A stretch of 64,000 bases of DNA from Betaproteobacteria bacterium UBA1934. Lineage in GTDB: Bacteria > Pseudomonadota > Gammaproteobacteria > Burkholderiales > Rhodocyclaceae. Under the pieces are notes generated by a model that worked only from the letters and a program-made list of their open reading frames with translations, had not been told where the DNA came from and made no database searches. Location: NCBI GenBank assembly GCA_002337055.1, contig DDFG01000005.1, positions 706,222 to 770,221 on the forward strand. The letters run 5' to 3'. Both the position numbers and the translations under genes were made by a program. Shown one piece after another: positions 34,812 through 48,027 of the stretch (positions within the stretch are counted from its first letter, which is position 1; the number at the start of each line of letters is the position of its first letter).

Positions 34812-35879
34812 GTGACCCGACCCCGCAACGATACTTTTTTGCGCGCCTTGCTGCGCCAACCCACCGAATACACCCCGATCTGGTTAATGCGTCAGGCAGG
34901 GCGCTACTTGCCGGAGTACTGCCAGACGCGAAAACGCGCCGGCGATTTTTTGTCGCTCTGCAAATCTCCGTCGCTGGCCTGTGAAGTCACTCTTCAGCCG
35001 CTCGCCCGTTATGACCTCGATGCGGCCATCCTTTTTTCAGATATCTTGACTGTGCCCGATGCCATGGGGCTGGGCCTGTATTTTGAGGAAGGCGAGGGGC
35101 CCCGGTTCGAGAGGCCGCTGCGCGAGGAATGGGCCATCCGCGATCTTACGGCACCCGATCCGTTCGACCGGTTGCGCTACGTGATGGACGCCGTTGCCGA
35201 GATTCGTCGCGCGCTCGACAACAGCGTACCGCTGATCGGCTTTTCTGGTAGCCCTTACACGCTGGCCTGCTACATGATCGAAGGCGGTGGTTCCAAGGAT
35301 TTTCGTCATATCAAGGGCATGCTCTATTGCAGGCCCGATTTGTTGCACCGTATTCTGGGCGTGACGGCCGACGCCGTGACGGCCTACCTGAACGCGCAAA
35401 TCGAATCGGGCGCTCAGGCAGCAATGATTTTCGATACCTGGGGCGGTTCGCTTTCGGCATCGGCGTATCGTGAATTCTCACTTGCGTACATGCGGCGCAT
35501 CGTTGCAGGCCTCATCCGCGAACGCGATGGGCAGCGCGTTCCCGTCATCGTTTTCACCAAGGGGGGCGGTCTGTGGCTGGAGGAAATCGCCGCGATTGGC
35601 TGTGACGCCGTTGGCCTTGACTGGAGCATCGACATTGGTGATGCCAGACGGCGCATTGGAGACAAGGTTGCTCTGCAAGGGAACCTAGACCCCAACGTCC
35701 TGTTCGGAACGCCAGAAACCGTGGCGGCAGAGGCAAAAAACGTACTCGATGCCTTCGGGGCAGGTGATACCGGGCATGTTTTCAATCTTGGCCACGGCAT
35801 CTCGCAATTCACACCGCCGGAAAACGTGACGACGCTGGTTGATACCGTGCGTTCATACAGCCAACTATTACGTAAGTGA
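34812..35879 (+). CDS. hemE: Uroporphyrinogen decarboxylase
   Basis: A 355-residue HemE that converts uroporphyrinogen III to coproporphyrinogen III in heme synthesis. It has IWLMRQAGRYLPEY near the N terminus, ILFSDILTVPDAMG, GFSGSPYTLACYMIEG and NLGHGISQFTPPE. The GTG at 34812 is preferred because GGTGGAG lies six bases upstream and the product then aligns with family starts. An ATG at 34782 would add ten residues. It is a single gene followed by the DnaA-box region. Confidence 0.94.
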   Translation: MTRPRNDTFLRALLRQPTEYTPIWLMRQAGRYLPEYCQTRKRAGDFLSLCKSPSLACEVTLQPLARYDLDAAILFSDILTVPDAMGLGLYFEEGEGPRFERPLREEWAIRDLTAPDPFDRLRYVMDAVAEIRRALDNSVPLIGFSGSPYTLACYMIEGGGSKDFRHIKGMLYCRPDLLHRILGVTADAVTAYLNAQIESGAQAAMIFDTWGGSLSASAYREFSLAYMRRIVAGLIRERDGQRVPVIVFTKGGGLWLEEIAAIGCDAVGLDWSIDIGDARRRIGDKVALQGNLDPNVLFGTPETVAAEAKNVLDAFGAGDTGHVFNLGHGISQFTPPENVTTLVDTVRSYSQLLRK

Positions 35880-36161
35880 TAGCCCTAGTTTGGTGCTTTT
35901 TGGACGACTTATACACAGATTGAACCGAAACCCGCCTGTCAACAGGGGTTTGCCGCGTTTTTTGGCAACGTTTCTCTAACTAAATGATTAAAAATAAGAA
36001 AATATTTTTCTGCGAGATCCCTTGACATCAGGCTTGAGGATGCGTTAATGCATGTCTAGCAGGAATTGCCGAGCTATTCACAAAGTTATCCACAGCCTCG
36101 TCGCGCCACGACGCCGATCTGGCAACGCCTTCATGAAACAGTCGATGTGGAGTGAGGTGTA
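35880..36161. other. hemE-priA intergenic region with DnaA boxes and an AT-rich core (candidate origin-like element)
   Basis: Perfect DnaA boxes TTATACACA (35909-35917) and TTATCCACA (36086-36094) and a one-mismatch box CTATTCACA (36074-36082) share the same orientation. Between them lies a 32-base AT-rich run (35979-36010). A perfect -35 hexamer TTGACA (36022-36027) is present but its -10 partner is poor. A bulged hairpin at 35928-35951 followed by T6 may terminate hemE. The region could be an origin, a DnaA-titration site, or a DnaA-regulated priA promoter. Confidence 0.5.
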
Positions 36162-38141
36162 ATGGTGATCGTCAGGGTCGCGCTGGCGGTGCCATTGCAT
36201 CGACTGTTTGATTACCGGTGGCTGGAATCCTCGCCGGTGGGTGTCGGACAGAGGGTGAGGGTGCCGTTTGGCAAAGGCGAGCGGGTGGGGGTGGTCATCG
36301 CGGTTACCGCCCAATCCGAAGTGCCCGAGGCGCAGCTAAAGGATGCTTGTCTTCTGGACGATGATCTGCCGCCGCTGCCCGGCGATTTTTTGCGCCTGTG
36401 TGAGTTTGTGAGCACCTACTATCAGGCTCCGCTGGGTGAAGTAATGCTTCAGGCTTTGCCGGCTGGTTTACGGCGAACTCGGACTCCACATCGACGGTGC
36501 ATCAAGGCGAGTACCCATCAGGCGCAGGGGAGCGTGCCGGCGCCGACGCCGGAGCAGGCGGCGGCGGTTGCCGAGATACTTGGCGCCCAAGGTTATGTGC
36601 CCTTTCTGTTACATGGCGTGACCGGCAGTGGCAAGACCGAGGTCTATCTGCGCGCTGTCGAGCGCATCATCGATTTGGGGCAACAGGCCTTGATTCTGGT
36701 GCCCGAAATCAATCTGACCCCACAACTAGAGGCGCGGGTGCGTGCCCGCTTTCCTGCCGCTCGTGTGGTTGCCTTGCACAGCGAGATGGGAGAAGCGGCG
36801 CGTGAGCGTAACTGGTGCGCGGCCTTCGCAGGCGAAGCGGATATCGTGCTCGGCACGCGGCTGGCGGTGTTTACGCCGATGCCCGCTCTGGGGCTCGTTG
36901 TGGTCGATGAAGAACACGACGCCTCGTTCAAGCAACAGGACGGCGTACGTTATTCCGCCCGCGACGTTGCAGTCATGCGGGCGAGCATGGCGGGCGTGCC
37001 GGTGGTGCTTGGTTCCGCCACACCCTCTCTCGAATCCTGGTCGAACGCCGTACAGGGACGCTATCGAAAGCTCAACCTGACACGGCGCGCGCATGAAGAG
37101 GCCAGTTTGCCGGCGGTCACCTTGATTGATACCCGGCGAGCGCCGCTCGTCGAGGGCTTTTCGGAACGCCTCGTGGCGGCGATCGAGACGCGTCTGGAAC
37201 GCGGCGAGCAAAGCCTGATCTTTCTCAACCGCCGTGGCTATGCGCCGGTGCTGGCCTGCGGTGCCTGTGGCTGGGTGTCGCGCTGTCGCCGTTGCGCCGC
37301 CAATCTAGTATTGCATCTGGCCGATCGCCGGCTACGCTGCCACCACTGTGGATTCGAGGCGTCAGTCCCTGTGGCGTGCCCGACCTGTGGGAATCAGGAT
37401 ATCCATCCATTCGGACGCGGCACTCAACGCCTTGAGCAATGGCTGTGCGAACGTTTTCCCGCCGCAAACGTGCTGAGGGTGGATCGCGATTCGGCAAAAC
37501 GCCGCACACAATGGGAAGCCATGCTGGCCCGCATTCAGGCCGGCGATGCCGACATTCTGGTCGGCACGCAGATGCTGGCCAAGGGGCATGATTTTCCGAA
37601 GCTGACGCTGGTCGGCGTGCTCGGTGCCGATGCCGCCTTGTTTGCCGCCGATTGCCGCGCCTCCGAGCGGCTGTTCGCCCAGTTGATGCAAGTCGCCGGT
37701 CGCGCTGGCCGCGCGTCTCATCCCGGCGAGGTGTTGATCCAGACGCAATACCCCGATCAGCCACTTTTTCGCGCCCTGCAAGCACACGATTACCCTGGAT
37801 TTGCCGAGGCGCTGCTGCGCGAGCGTGCTCAGGCGGGCTTCCCGCCGTATGCTTACCAGGCGATCCTGCGCGCCGAACATCCTGAAATGGCGACTGCGCT
37901 GGCCTTTCTGAACGCGGCAGCCGGATTGGCGGAGGCCGATCGGTCAGGAATCACGTTCTACGACGCCGTCCCGATGCGGATGGCGCGGCTGGCCAGTCTG
38001 GAACGCGCCCAGATACTCGTGGAATCGGTCTCCCGACGTGCCTTGCAAGCATTTTTGCCGGTGTGGCGCGAAGCCATTGCGGCGTTACGCATGCCATCGC
38101 GCCTACGCTGGCACCTCGAGGTCGATCCGCTCGAATTCTGA
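36162..38141 (+). CDS. priA: Primosomal helicase PriA
   Basis: A 659-residue PriA, somewhat shorter than the E. coli protein. The N-terminal DNA-binding domain begins VRVALAVPLHRLFDYRW. Helicase motifs are GVTGSGKTEVY (Walker A), VVDEEHD (DEEH box) and GSATPSLESW. A zinc-binding insertion carries CGACGWVSRCRRC, CHHC and CPTCG. It restarts stalled replication forks. The ATG at 36162 follows GAGGTG. The DnaA-box region lies directly upstream. Confidence 0.95.
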   Translation: MVIVRVALAVPLHRLFDYRWLESSPVGVGQRVRVPFGKGERVGVVIAVTAQSEVPEAQLKDACLLDDDLPPLPGDFLRLCEFVSTYYQAPLGEVMLQALPAGLRRTRTPHRRCIKASTHQAQGSVPAPTPEQAAAVAEILGAQGYVPFLLHGVTGSGKTEVYLRAVERIIDLGQQALILVPEINLTPQLEARVRARFPAARVVALHSEMGEAARERNWCAAFAGEADIVLGTRLAVFTPMPALGLVVVDEEHDASFKQQDGVRYSARDVAVMRASMAGVPVVLGSATPSLESWSNAVQGRYRKLNLTRRAHEEASLPAVTLIDTRRAPLVEGFSERLVAAIETRLERGEQSLIFLNRRGYAPVLACGACGWVSRCRRCAANLVLHLADRRLRCHHCGFEASVPVACPTCGNQDIHPFGRGTQRLEQWLCERFPAANVLRVDRDSAKRRTQWEAMLARIQAGDADILVGTQMLAKGHDFPKLTLVGVLGADAALFAADCRASERLFAQLMQVAGRAGRASHPGEVLIQTQYPDQPLFRALQAHDYPGFAEALLRERAQAGFPPYAYQAILRAEHPEMATALAFLNAAAGLAEADRSGITFYDAVPMRMARLASLERAQILVESVSRRALQAFLPVWREAIAALRMPSRLRWHLEVDPLEF

Positions 38142-38201
38142 ACTTCGCCGGGCACGGTGTTTGCACGGACGCCAGCCCCACCACAATGCGAGGAATTCAG
38201 C

Positions 38202-39176
38202 ATGAAAATCGTCGATAGTCAGGTGAATCTGCAATCCACGCACTCGATGACGTGGCGCCAGGAAATCCGTCTGGAACGGCACGAAAATTTCGGGCAAATC
38301 CTCGCCGCCAGCGAAACAGCTACCGAGACTGAACCGGAGATGACGCGTGTGCGTCGTCTGCTGGCGGACCTGCTGGAGGCGATTCTTGCCGCGCTGACGG
38401 GCAGAAAATGCCGTGATGGTGAGCTGGCGATCGTGCCGGCGGAGCGACCTTCCCCCGTGCGGGAACGAACCGTTCGTTGGCAGCTGGATGCAACCGAGAT
38501 CGAATCCGAATCGGAATCGACGTCAGTTCAGGGCGCGGGCTGGGTCAAAACCGCAGACGGCAAGACCCTGGCTTTCGATTACGACATTCGGATGCAATCC
38601 GCTTACGTGCGGGAACAAAAATCAAGCCAACAAGGTGAGTACGCATTGCACGATCCGCTGGTGATCAATTTCGGCGGCGGCGCTGCCGAGCTGACCGACC
38701 TCGGGTTCGCCTTCGATCTGAATGCGGACGGGAAGACCGAACGCCTGCCGGGTCTGGGAAATCAAAGTGGCTTCATTGCCCTCGATCGCAACGGCAACGG
38801 GCGGATCGATGTCGGTACCGAACTGTTCGGTGCCCGATCGGGTGACGGATTTGGCGATCTGGCGGCTTACGACGATGACCACAATGGCTGGATCGACGAA
38901 AACGATGCGGTGTTTTCCAGGCTGTCAGTGTGGCGCGGCGGTACTCCGCCAGATCGCCTGGAATCGTTGAACCATGCCGGAGTCGGGGCGATCTGTCTGA
39001 AGAGGACCGAAAGTCCCTATGTGGTGCGCAACGATTCGCACGAACTGCTGGGCGAAATCCGCGCCAGCGGAGTCTGGTTGCGCCAGGACGGATTGGCCGG
39101 TAGCCTGATGCAGATCGATCTGGCTACCCGACCGAGCGACGACGAGGGTCGTCAGCCGGAAGCTGCGTCGCCGTAA
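38202..39176 (+). CDS. EF-hand calcium-binding protein of unknown role
   Basis: A 324-residue protein. The N-terminal 60 residues are polar and the 110-130 stretch is Glu/Ser-rich. The C-terminal half holds three calcium-loop-like motifs, DLNADGKTE, DRNGNGRID and DDDHNGWIDE, in an arrangement seen in secreted RTX-associated or dockerin-like proteins. No signal peptide is visible. The ATG at 38202 has GAGG eight bases upstream. The 3' end overlaps the convergent carbonic anhydrase gene by 25 bases. Confidence 0.75.
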   Translation: MKIVDSQVNLQSTHSMTWRQEIRLERHENFGQILAASETATETEPEMTRVRRLLADLLEAILAALTGRKCRDGELAIVPAERPSPVRERTVRWQLDATEIESESESTSVQGAGWVKTADGKTLAFDYDIRMQSAYVREQKSSQQGEYALHDPLVINFGGGAAELTDLGFAFDLNADGKTERLPGLGNQSGFIALDRNGNGRIDVGTELFGARSGDGFGDLAAYDDDHNGWIDENDAVFSRLSVWRGGTPPDRLESLNHAGVGAICLKRTESPYVVRNDSHELLGEIRASGVWLRQDGLAGSLMQIDLATRPSDDEGRQPEAASP

Positions 39177-39817
39177 ATGCGTGCAATCGCCGCATCGTAG
39201 GTGCGATGGGCGTCACGATGCGTGGCGGAGGAGACTTCCAGATTGCGGAGAATGCCGTCGGCCACGTCGAACACCAGTCCATGCACTGTCAGCGACTGGC
39301 CGCGCTCCCAAGCGTCGCGTACGACGGTCGTGTGGCAGACGTTGTACGCCTGCTCGACCACGTTGATCTCGCACATCCGCCGCTGCCTTTCGACGCCATC
39401 CGCGATGCGTTCGAACAGGGGGCGGTGCTTCTCGCGCAGGTCCTGTACATGGCGCAGCCAGTTATCGACCAGGCCGCAGCGTTGCTGCTCCATGGCCGCC
39501 TTGACCCCGCCGCAGCCGTAGTGACCGACGACGAGAACGTGCTTGACCTCCAGCACATCGACCGCGTACTGGATGACCGACAGGCAATTAAGGTCGCTAT
39601 GGACCACCAGGTTGGCGATGTTGCGATGGACAAAAACCTCGCCCGGCAACAAACCAGTGATCTGGTTGGCGGGCACGCGCGAATCCGAACAACCGATCCA
39701 CAGATAGTCGGGAGCCTGCAAGTGGGCGAGGCGGTCGAAGAAGGTGGGGTCTTCCTGTGTGACGTTATCTGCCCAGCGCCGGTTGCGCTCGAAGAGCGAT
39801 TCGATTTCAAGAGACAT
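39152..39817 (-). CDS. can: Beta-class carbonic anhydrase
   Basis: A 221-residue enzyme interconverting CO2 and bicarbonate. Zinc ligands are Cys43 and Asp45 in IGCSDSR and His99/Cys102 in GHYGCGG, all intact. The length and sequence match E. coli Can. It lies 13 bases after a small methyltransferase gene on the same strand and overlaps the EF-hand gene tail to tail. Confidence 0.95.
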   Translation of the reverse strand: MSLEIESLFERNRRWADNVTQEDPTFFDRLAHLQAPDYLWIGCSDSRVPANQITGLLPGEVFVHRNIANLVVHSDLNCLSVIQYAVDVLEVKHVLVVGHYGCGGVKAAMEQQRCGLVDNWLRHVQDLREKHRPLFERIADGVERQRRMCEINVVEQAYNVCHTTVVRDAWERGQSLTVHGLVFDVADGILRNLEVSSATHRDAHRTYDAAIARIYGDAASG

Positions 39818-39830
39818 GTTGAGAGCCCGG

Positions 39831-40481
39831 TCAGATGCGCACGGCGACGCCTTTGACGTTGCCGTGTGTGGTCGTGAAGCTGCGCAAGACGCCGCCGCCG
39901 GCCTCGAGAATCAGCGTAAAAAAATTGCGTTCCGTATAGAGGCAGATTGGTCCCGGAATGGCATATTTTTCAGCCAATTCCGGCTTGAGCTGGCAGTAAC
40001 GGCTATGGACGTCCTTGTCGACATCGGTGTAACCGTTGCTTAGCTCTGAGTGCAGGCCCAGCACCGAAAGGTAAAGGCGCCCCCCGATTTTGAGCTTGCG
40101 CAGCAAGGTGCGCACCGTTTCCCGAGCTTCGGAATAGGGCAGGGCACAGAAGCCGCGGCTGCAAAAGATGAGGTCGAACGGCTCGTTAGGTAGCGCGACA
40201 CCCACGCTGGTCAGCGTGATCGGTTCGAATCTGACATGCGAACGCGCGGTGGCCGGATAGAGACAAGCCGCGTCGTCGTCGTCCCATTCGCCGGCATCGG
40301 CGGCGGTGACCAGCACGCCTTTGCGGGCCAGTTCGAAGCTGAGATTGCAGCGACCATCCGGGACCACCAGAGCAGTGGGATTCGGATTGAAGCAACGACG
40401 CTTGATGGCTTCCTCCACCGCCATCCGCTCCAGTTCGTCGACTGCATTCTCAAGGAAATTGGAGTTAATATCGTTTGCCAT
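39831..40481 (-). CDS. Class I SAM-dependent methyltransferase-like protein
   Basis: A 216-residue protein with a Rossmann-type AdoMet fold. The motif I region is ALVVPDGRCNLSFELARKG, weaker than consensus, followed by FDLIFCSRGFCALPYSEA and LLRKLKIGGRLYLSVLG. The substrate is unknown. The departures in motif I mean AdoMet binding needs testing. It is upstream of can in the same short operon. Confidence 0.65.
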   Translation of the reverse strand: MANDINSNFLENAVDELERMAVEEAIKRRCFNPNPTALVVPDGRCNLSFELARKGVLVTAADAGEWDDDDAACLYPATARSHVRFEPITLTSVGVALPNEPFDLIFCSRGFCALPYSEARETVRTLLRKLKIGGRLYLSVLGLHSELSNGYTDVDKDVHSRYCQLKPELAEKYAIPGPICLYTERNFFTLILEAGGGVLRSFTTTHGNVKGVAVRI

Positions 40482-40552
40482 CGTGGCCTCCCCGGTTCAT
40501 TTTGCCTGATGGGAGTCGTTATCACAACCCGATTTGGGAAAGGGTCAAGACG

Positions 40553-40870
40553 ATGCTAGTACGCTTCGTATCCAGTGAAACCGGTGAGATCATGATGTTC
40601 GCGGAAGTCGCCAGACCGCTGCTTCAGGCGGTGGGCAAAGCGTGCACAGCGCACGGTGTTTTTCGTCATGACGAAATGCTGGCCGCGGCGGTAGTGTTGC
40701 GTCGTTTTGCCGGCGACACGAGCGATCAGTCTGCCTCCGAATGCGGTGACGACAGCGAGTCTCCAGTGGCTCTGCGTCGCCGGGCGTGGCCCCTGATCGA
40801 CATGCTGGAGCGAACAGGGCGCGGCCCCGCTGACGCGAACATCGTTTGGACTGCCTCAGGCGATTTTTGA
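40553..40870 (+). CDS. DUF1840 protein
   Basis: A 105-residue protein beginning MLVRFVSSETGEIMMFAEVA, the DUF1840 signature, common in betaproteobacteria. RPLLQAVGKACTAHGVF continues the family pattern. No function is known. AAAGGG precedes the ATG at 40553. It is divergent from the methyltransferase gene and convergent with murB. Confidence 0.8.
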   Translation: MLVRFVSSETGEIMMFAEVARPLLQAVGKACTAHGVFRHDEMLAAAVVLRRFAGDTSDQSASECGDDSESPVALRRRAWPLIDMLERTGRGPADANIVWTASGDF

Positions 40871-40907
40871 CCACCAGTGGCGAGTTCTCGGTCAGGGAAT
40901 TCGCCGG

Positions 40908-41921
40908 CTATTCGAGAATACGCCCGAGCACCACCGGTTCGGGTTTCAGGCGCACACCGAACATCGCTTCGACGGCGTCTTGCACGGCGGAGACCAGACG
41001 CAGGGCGTCGACACCGGTGCCTCCCCCGCGATGAACCAGCACGAGCGCCTGCTTTTCATACATTCCGACCGCGCCGAGGTCACGTCCTTTCCAGCCGGCG
41101 CGTTCGATCATCCAGCCGGCGGCGAGTTTGAATCGGCCATCCGGCTGGGCGTAGGCGGGCAGATCGGGATATCGAGTTTGCAACTTGCGAGCGGCTTCCG
41201 CATCGACAATCGGGTTTTCGAAAAAACTGCCGGCGTTTGGCAAATGCGCCGGATCCGGGAGCTTGCGACGGCGGATGGCGATGACCGCATCGGCAACCCG
41301 TTGGGGCGACGGCGCAACGTCAGCGGCCAATTCGCGGGCGAGATCGGCATAGGCCAGATTGGGCCGCCATTCCCGCGGCAGACGAAACACCACTGAGGTG
41401 ATGATCATCCGCCCGTCAAGGTGCCAGCCGTGTTGCTTGAAAACGCTGTGACGGTAGCCAAAACGACACTCGGCCCGGCTGAAATGCACTTCGCGGCGTG
41501 CTTGGCTATCCCACGCCCGCACCTCGGCGATGCGCTCGCCCGCTTCCAGGCCGTAAGCGCCGATATTTTGCACGGGAGCGGCGCCGACCTGGCCGGGAAT
41601 CAGCGCGAGGTTCTCCAGCCCGGGCCACCCCTGTGAGAGCGTCCACTCGACGAAATCGTGCCAGTTCTCGCCTGCCGCTGCTTCTACCAGTACTGTCTCG
41701 TGGTCGGCCTGCAGCAGGTGCTTGCCGGTCAGCGCCATATGAATGACAAGGCCTTCGAAATTGCCCGCCAGCAGCAAGTTGCTGCCACCGCCAAGGACGA
41801 ATCGAGGGCCGTCGGGCAAACCTGCCAGTTGAGATGCTGCAGTCAGCCGGCAATAACGCTTGGTGTAGCCGGGAAGGCGCAGGGTGTTGAAGGGCGCCAG
41901 ATCGACATCGCGTTCGATCAC
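40908..41921 (-). CDS. murB: UDP-N-acetylenolpyruvoylglucosamine reductase
   Basis: A 337-residue MurB, the FAD enzyme that makes UDP-N-acetylmuramic acid. FAD-binding motifs are FVLGGGSNLLL and IPGQVGAAPVQNIGAYG. The catalytic region is NAGSFFENPIV, with Ser and a later Glu in the C-terminal domain. It starts 2 bases after the stop of the response-regulator gene, so the two are co-transcribed. Confidence 0.94.
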   Translation of the reverse strand: MIERDVDLAPFNTLRLPGYTKRYCRLTAASQLAGLPDGPRFVLGGGSNLLLAGNFEGLVIHMALTGKHLLQADHETVLVEAAAGENWHDFVEWTLSQGWPGLENLALIPGQVGAAPVQNIGAYGLEAGERIAEVRAWDSQARREVHFSRAECRFGYRHSVFKQHGWHLDGRMIITSVVFRLPREWRPNLAYADLARELAADVAPSPQRVADAVIAIRRRKLPDPAHLPNAGSFFENPIVDAEAARKLQTRYPDLPAYAQPDGRFKLAAGWMIERAGWKGRDLGAVGMYEKQALVLVHRGGGTGVDALRLVSAVQDAVEAMFGVRLKPEPVVLGRILE

Positions 41922-41923
41922 GT

Positions 41924-43060
41924 TTACGTTTCCGGCGGGGCGTATTTCGCCAGCGCCTGCAAGGCCAGCAAAATGTCGGTGAAATCTCGCTGGATAGTGC
42001 TGGCTTCCTCGAACGCATGCGTCAGCTCATCGACACCGTCGTAAAACAGATTGGTAACGTATTCTTCCTGCACTGGGGTCAGTCCCAGATTCTTGAAGGC
42101 ATTCGAGAGTCCATCGAGAATTTCCATCGTTAGCCGCTGCATGTCGTTACGGTTGCTGGTATCGCGTTGGGCGGCCGCTTGCATCATGCGCGTCAGTTCG
42201 GCGACGTTACAGCCGAGGTAGTGAATTTGCTCGAGCCGATGACGGCCGGTGTCCATGTTGGCAATGTAGATATCGGCGGCCTCACCGAGCAAAGTCAGAT
42301 TGTCCCGTAGGCGCCCCACCTTGTCGGGTTCGGCAGTGGGGAGATTCTGGATCAAGATTGAGATTTGGTCGTAATTGACGACAGCCCGTGATTTCATCTC
42401 GAACAGACGGCCCATGCCACGCATAGTCTCCATTACCGACGTTTGCAGCGGCGAAACGACGGGATCGGTACTCATGTTGATCGTGCCGGTTTTGCCCCGG
42501 ATCTGCACCATGCCGCGCAAACCCCAGGAGACCAGCGCATCGATGGCGTGTTTGCTGAGCGAATCGTAATCCTTGCAGGCTGCGGCGCGGCGCTGGAATT
42601 CGATGACAACGCCCAGGTCACCGAGACCGGACATGGCAGAAAAAGCCATCTGCTGTGCCATGGAAGATTGTGACCGGAGATCGCGCAGTGCCGCTCGCTG
42701 GGCGAGCGCCGATTCGACCTTGAGATGCAACTCTTCCGCGACGATGGGTTTCGTAAGAAAGTGGTCTCCACCGGCCTTGTAAGCGGCTATGCGTTCCTCG
42801 GTGGTGTCGTGTCCAGTGACGAAGATGACAGGTGTATCGGCATATTCAGGCAGCAACCGCAACTCGCGGCAAGTTTCGTAACCGCTGAGGCCGGGCATTT
42901 CGATGTCGAGCAGTATCGTATCGACGACCGGCGAAACTTTCAGAAAAGCGTCGCCTGAGGCGAATTCCAGTACCTCGTAATCTTTTGATAACAGTTTGGT
43001 GAGGACCATGCGCTGCCGATCATGATCGTCGACAATCGCGATGCTGTGCCGTTCATCCAT
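41924..43060 (-). CDS. Orphan response regulator with uncharacterised output domain
   Basis: A 378-residue protein. The receiver domain fills the first 120 residues (SIAIVDDHDRQRMVLTKLL, phospho-acceptor in ILLDIEMPGLSGYE, and the conserved Lys in FLTKPIV). After a short helix (125-150), residues about 160-375 form a mainly helical region with no DNA-binding, GGDEF, EAL or kinase motif that I recognise. GGGAGA lies upstream of the ATG at 43060. It is transcribed with murB, 57 bases after metH. Confidence 0.82.
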   Translation of the reverse strand: MDERHSIAIVDDHDRQRMVLTKLLSKDYEVLEFASGDAFLKVSPVVDTILLDIEMPGLSGYETCRELRLLPEYADTPVIFVTGHDTTEERIAAYKAGGDHFLTKPIVAEELHLKVESALAQRAALRDLRSQSSMAQQMAFSAMSGLGDLGVVIEFQRRAAACKDYDSLSKHAIDALVSWGLRGMVQIRGKTGTINMSTDPVVSPLQTSVMETMRGMGRLFEMKSRAVVNYDQISILIQNLPTAEPDKVGRLRDNLTLLGEAADIYIANMDTGRHRLEQIHYLGCNVAELTRMMQAAAQRDTSNRNDMQRLTMEILDGLSNAFKNLGLTPVQEEYVTNLFYDGVDELTHAFEEASTIQRDFTDILLALQALAKYAPPET

Positions 43061-43117
43061 GCCGTTCTCCCTAAAGTATTCGCATTTTGCCAAAGAACGG
43101 CGGTGGCGGGGCCTCTT

Positions 43118-46777
<3,660 letters not shown>

Positions 46778-46815
46778 GATGTCGGTTCCGGCTTTGGGGG
46801 GAACCCCTAAGTATA

Positions 46816-48027
46816 TCAAGCGCTTGCCGGTTTCCGGGCGATTAGCCAGAGATGCATCGCGCCAAAGGCGCCGCCGGCGCTCAGCAACATCGCCATGCCG
46901 CTGGCCAGGGTCAGTGTCGATGGCCAGAAGAGGGGCGCCAGCACGCCCGCAGCAAGGGCGCTGACCAGGGATTGCAGCGCCGATTGGCACGAAGAAGCGA
47001 GGCCGCGTTGGTCAGGGAACAGATCGAGGGCCGAGAGTGTCAGGCTGGGCATGGCCAGCGACATGCCGATGGTGTAAGGGAAGATGGGCAGCACGCTCAG
47101 CGGAAGCGAGGGCGGCAGCGCGGCGTTGAGGAGCAGATTGAACAGGGCGGCGGCGGCCATCAGCAGATAGGCGATGCCGAGCGTTCGCGGCCGAGAGACA
47201 CGACCGGCCACACGCCCGGAGATGAAGGCTCCCAGCATCAACCCGGCCATGCCAGGAACAAACAGCCAATAGAATTCAGTCTCGCCAACGTGCAGATGTT
47301 GCAGCAGAAACACCGGCGCCGACATCACATACAAGAAAAAACCGGTAAAGTTGCAGGAAACCGCCAGCGTAGCCGATACGAAAGCCGGCGAGGTCAGCAC
47401 CTTCCAGTACGTCCTGAGGAGATAGGCGGGATGCAGCGGTTGGCGGCGATTCAGTGGCAAGGTTTCGGGCATCCAGCGGTGACAGGTCAACCACAAGGCG
47501 GCGCCGACCAGGGTCAAAAAGGCGAAGATCGACCGCCATCCGAACCATGTGTGCAGCCAGCCGCCAACGATGGGCGCTACCGCCGGGGCGATGGCAAAGG
47601 CCATGGTGACGTGAGACATGAGCTTTTGCGCGGCCGGTCCCTCGAACAGGTCGCGCACAACGGCACGCCCGACGACGGTGCCGGCGCCCGCCACCACGCC
47701 CTGTGCGGCCCGCATCAGCCAAAGCTGCTCGATGCTGGTGGCGAACGTGGCACCAAGCGAAAACACCGAATAAAGCGCCAAACACCAGAGCAAAACCGTT
47801 CGCCGCCCGATGCTATCGGAAATCGCGCCGTGCCAGAGCGACATCACTGCGAAGGTCAGCATATAGACGGTGAGGGTCTGCTGTACCTGTAAAGGTGAGG
47901 CATGCAAGCGTTCGGCGATCTCGGGAAAGCTCGGCAAATAGGTATCGATGGAAAAGGGCGCAAGCGTGGCCAATGCCGCGATCAGCAGCGCCATTCCGGC
48001 GGGCGGCAGGGGTGGGCGCACGCTCAT
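46816..48027 (-). CDS. Bcr/CflA-type MFS drug exporter
   Basis: A 403-residue transporter with twelve hydrophobic segments. The N-terminal FSIDTYLPSFPEIA and the loop motif GAISDSIGRRTVLLW identify the Bcr/CflA branch of the major facilitator superfamily. Members export bicyclomycin, chloramphenicol or cysteine-like compounds. The substrate here is unknown. The start overlaps the comM stop by 4 bases (ATGA), and metH follows after 38 bases. Confidence 0.88.
   Translation of the reverse strand: MSVRPPLPPAGMALLIAALATLAPFSIDTYLPSFPEIAERLHASPLQVQQTLTVYMLTFAVMSLWHGAISDSIGRRTVLLWCLALYSVFSLGATFATSIEQLWLMRAAQGVVAGAGTVVGRAVVRDLFEGPAAQKLMSHVTMAFAIAPAVAPIVGGWLHTWFGWRSIFAFLTLVGAALWLTCHRWMPETLPLNRRQPLHPAYLLRTYWKVLTSPAFVSATLAVSCNFTGFFLYVMSAPVFLLQHLHVGETEFYWLFVPGMAGLMLGAFISGRVAGRVSRPRTLGIAYLLMAAAALFNLLLNAALPPSLPLSVLPIFPYTIGMSLAMPSLTLSALDLFPDQRGLASSCQSALQSLVSALAAGVLAPLFWPSTLTLASGMAMLLSAGGAFGAMHLWLIARKPASA

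Noticed and set aside
43061..43117. Possible small gene or RNA between metH and the response regulator
   Set aside because: Only 57 bases, with no hairpin or start signal beyond the ribosome site of the next gene.
46778..46815. Cobalamin riboswitch in front of metH
   Set aside because: The gap to the upstream MFS gene is only 38 bases, too short for such an element, and no B12-box motif is visible.
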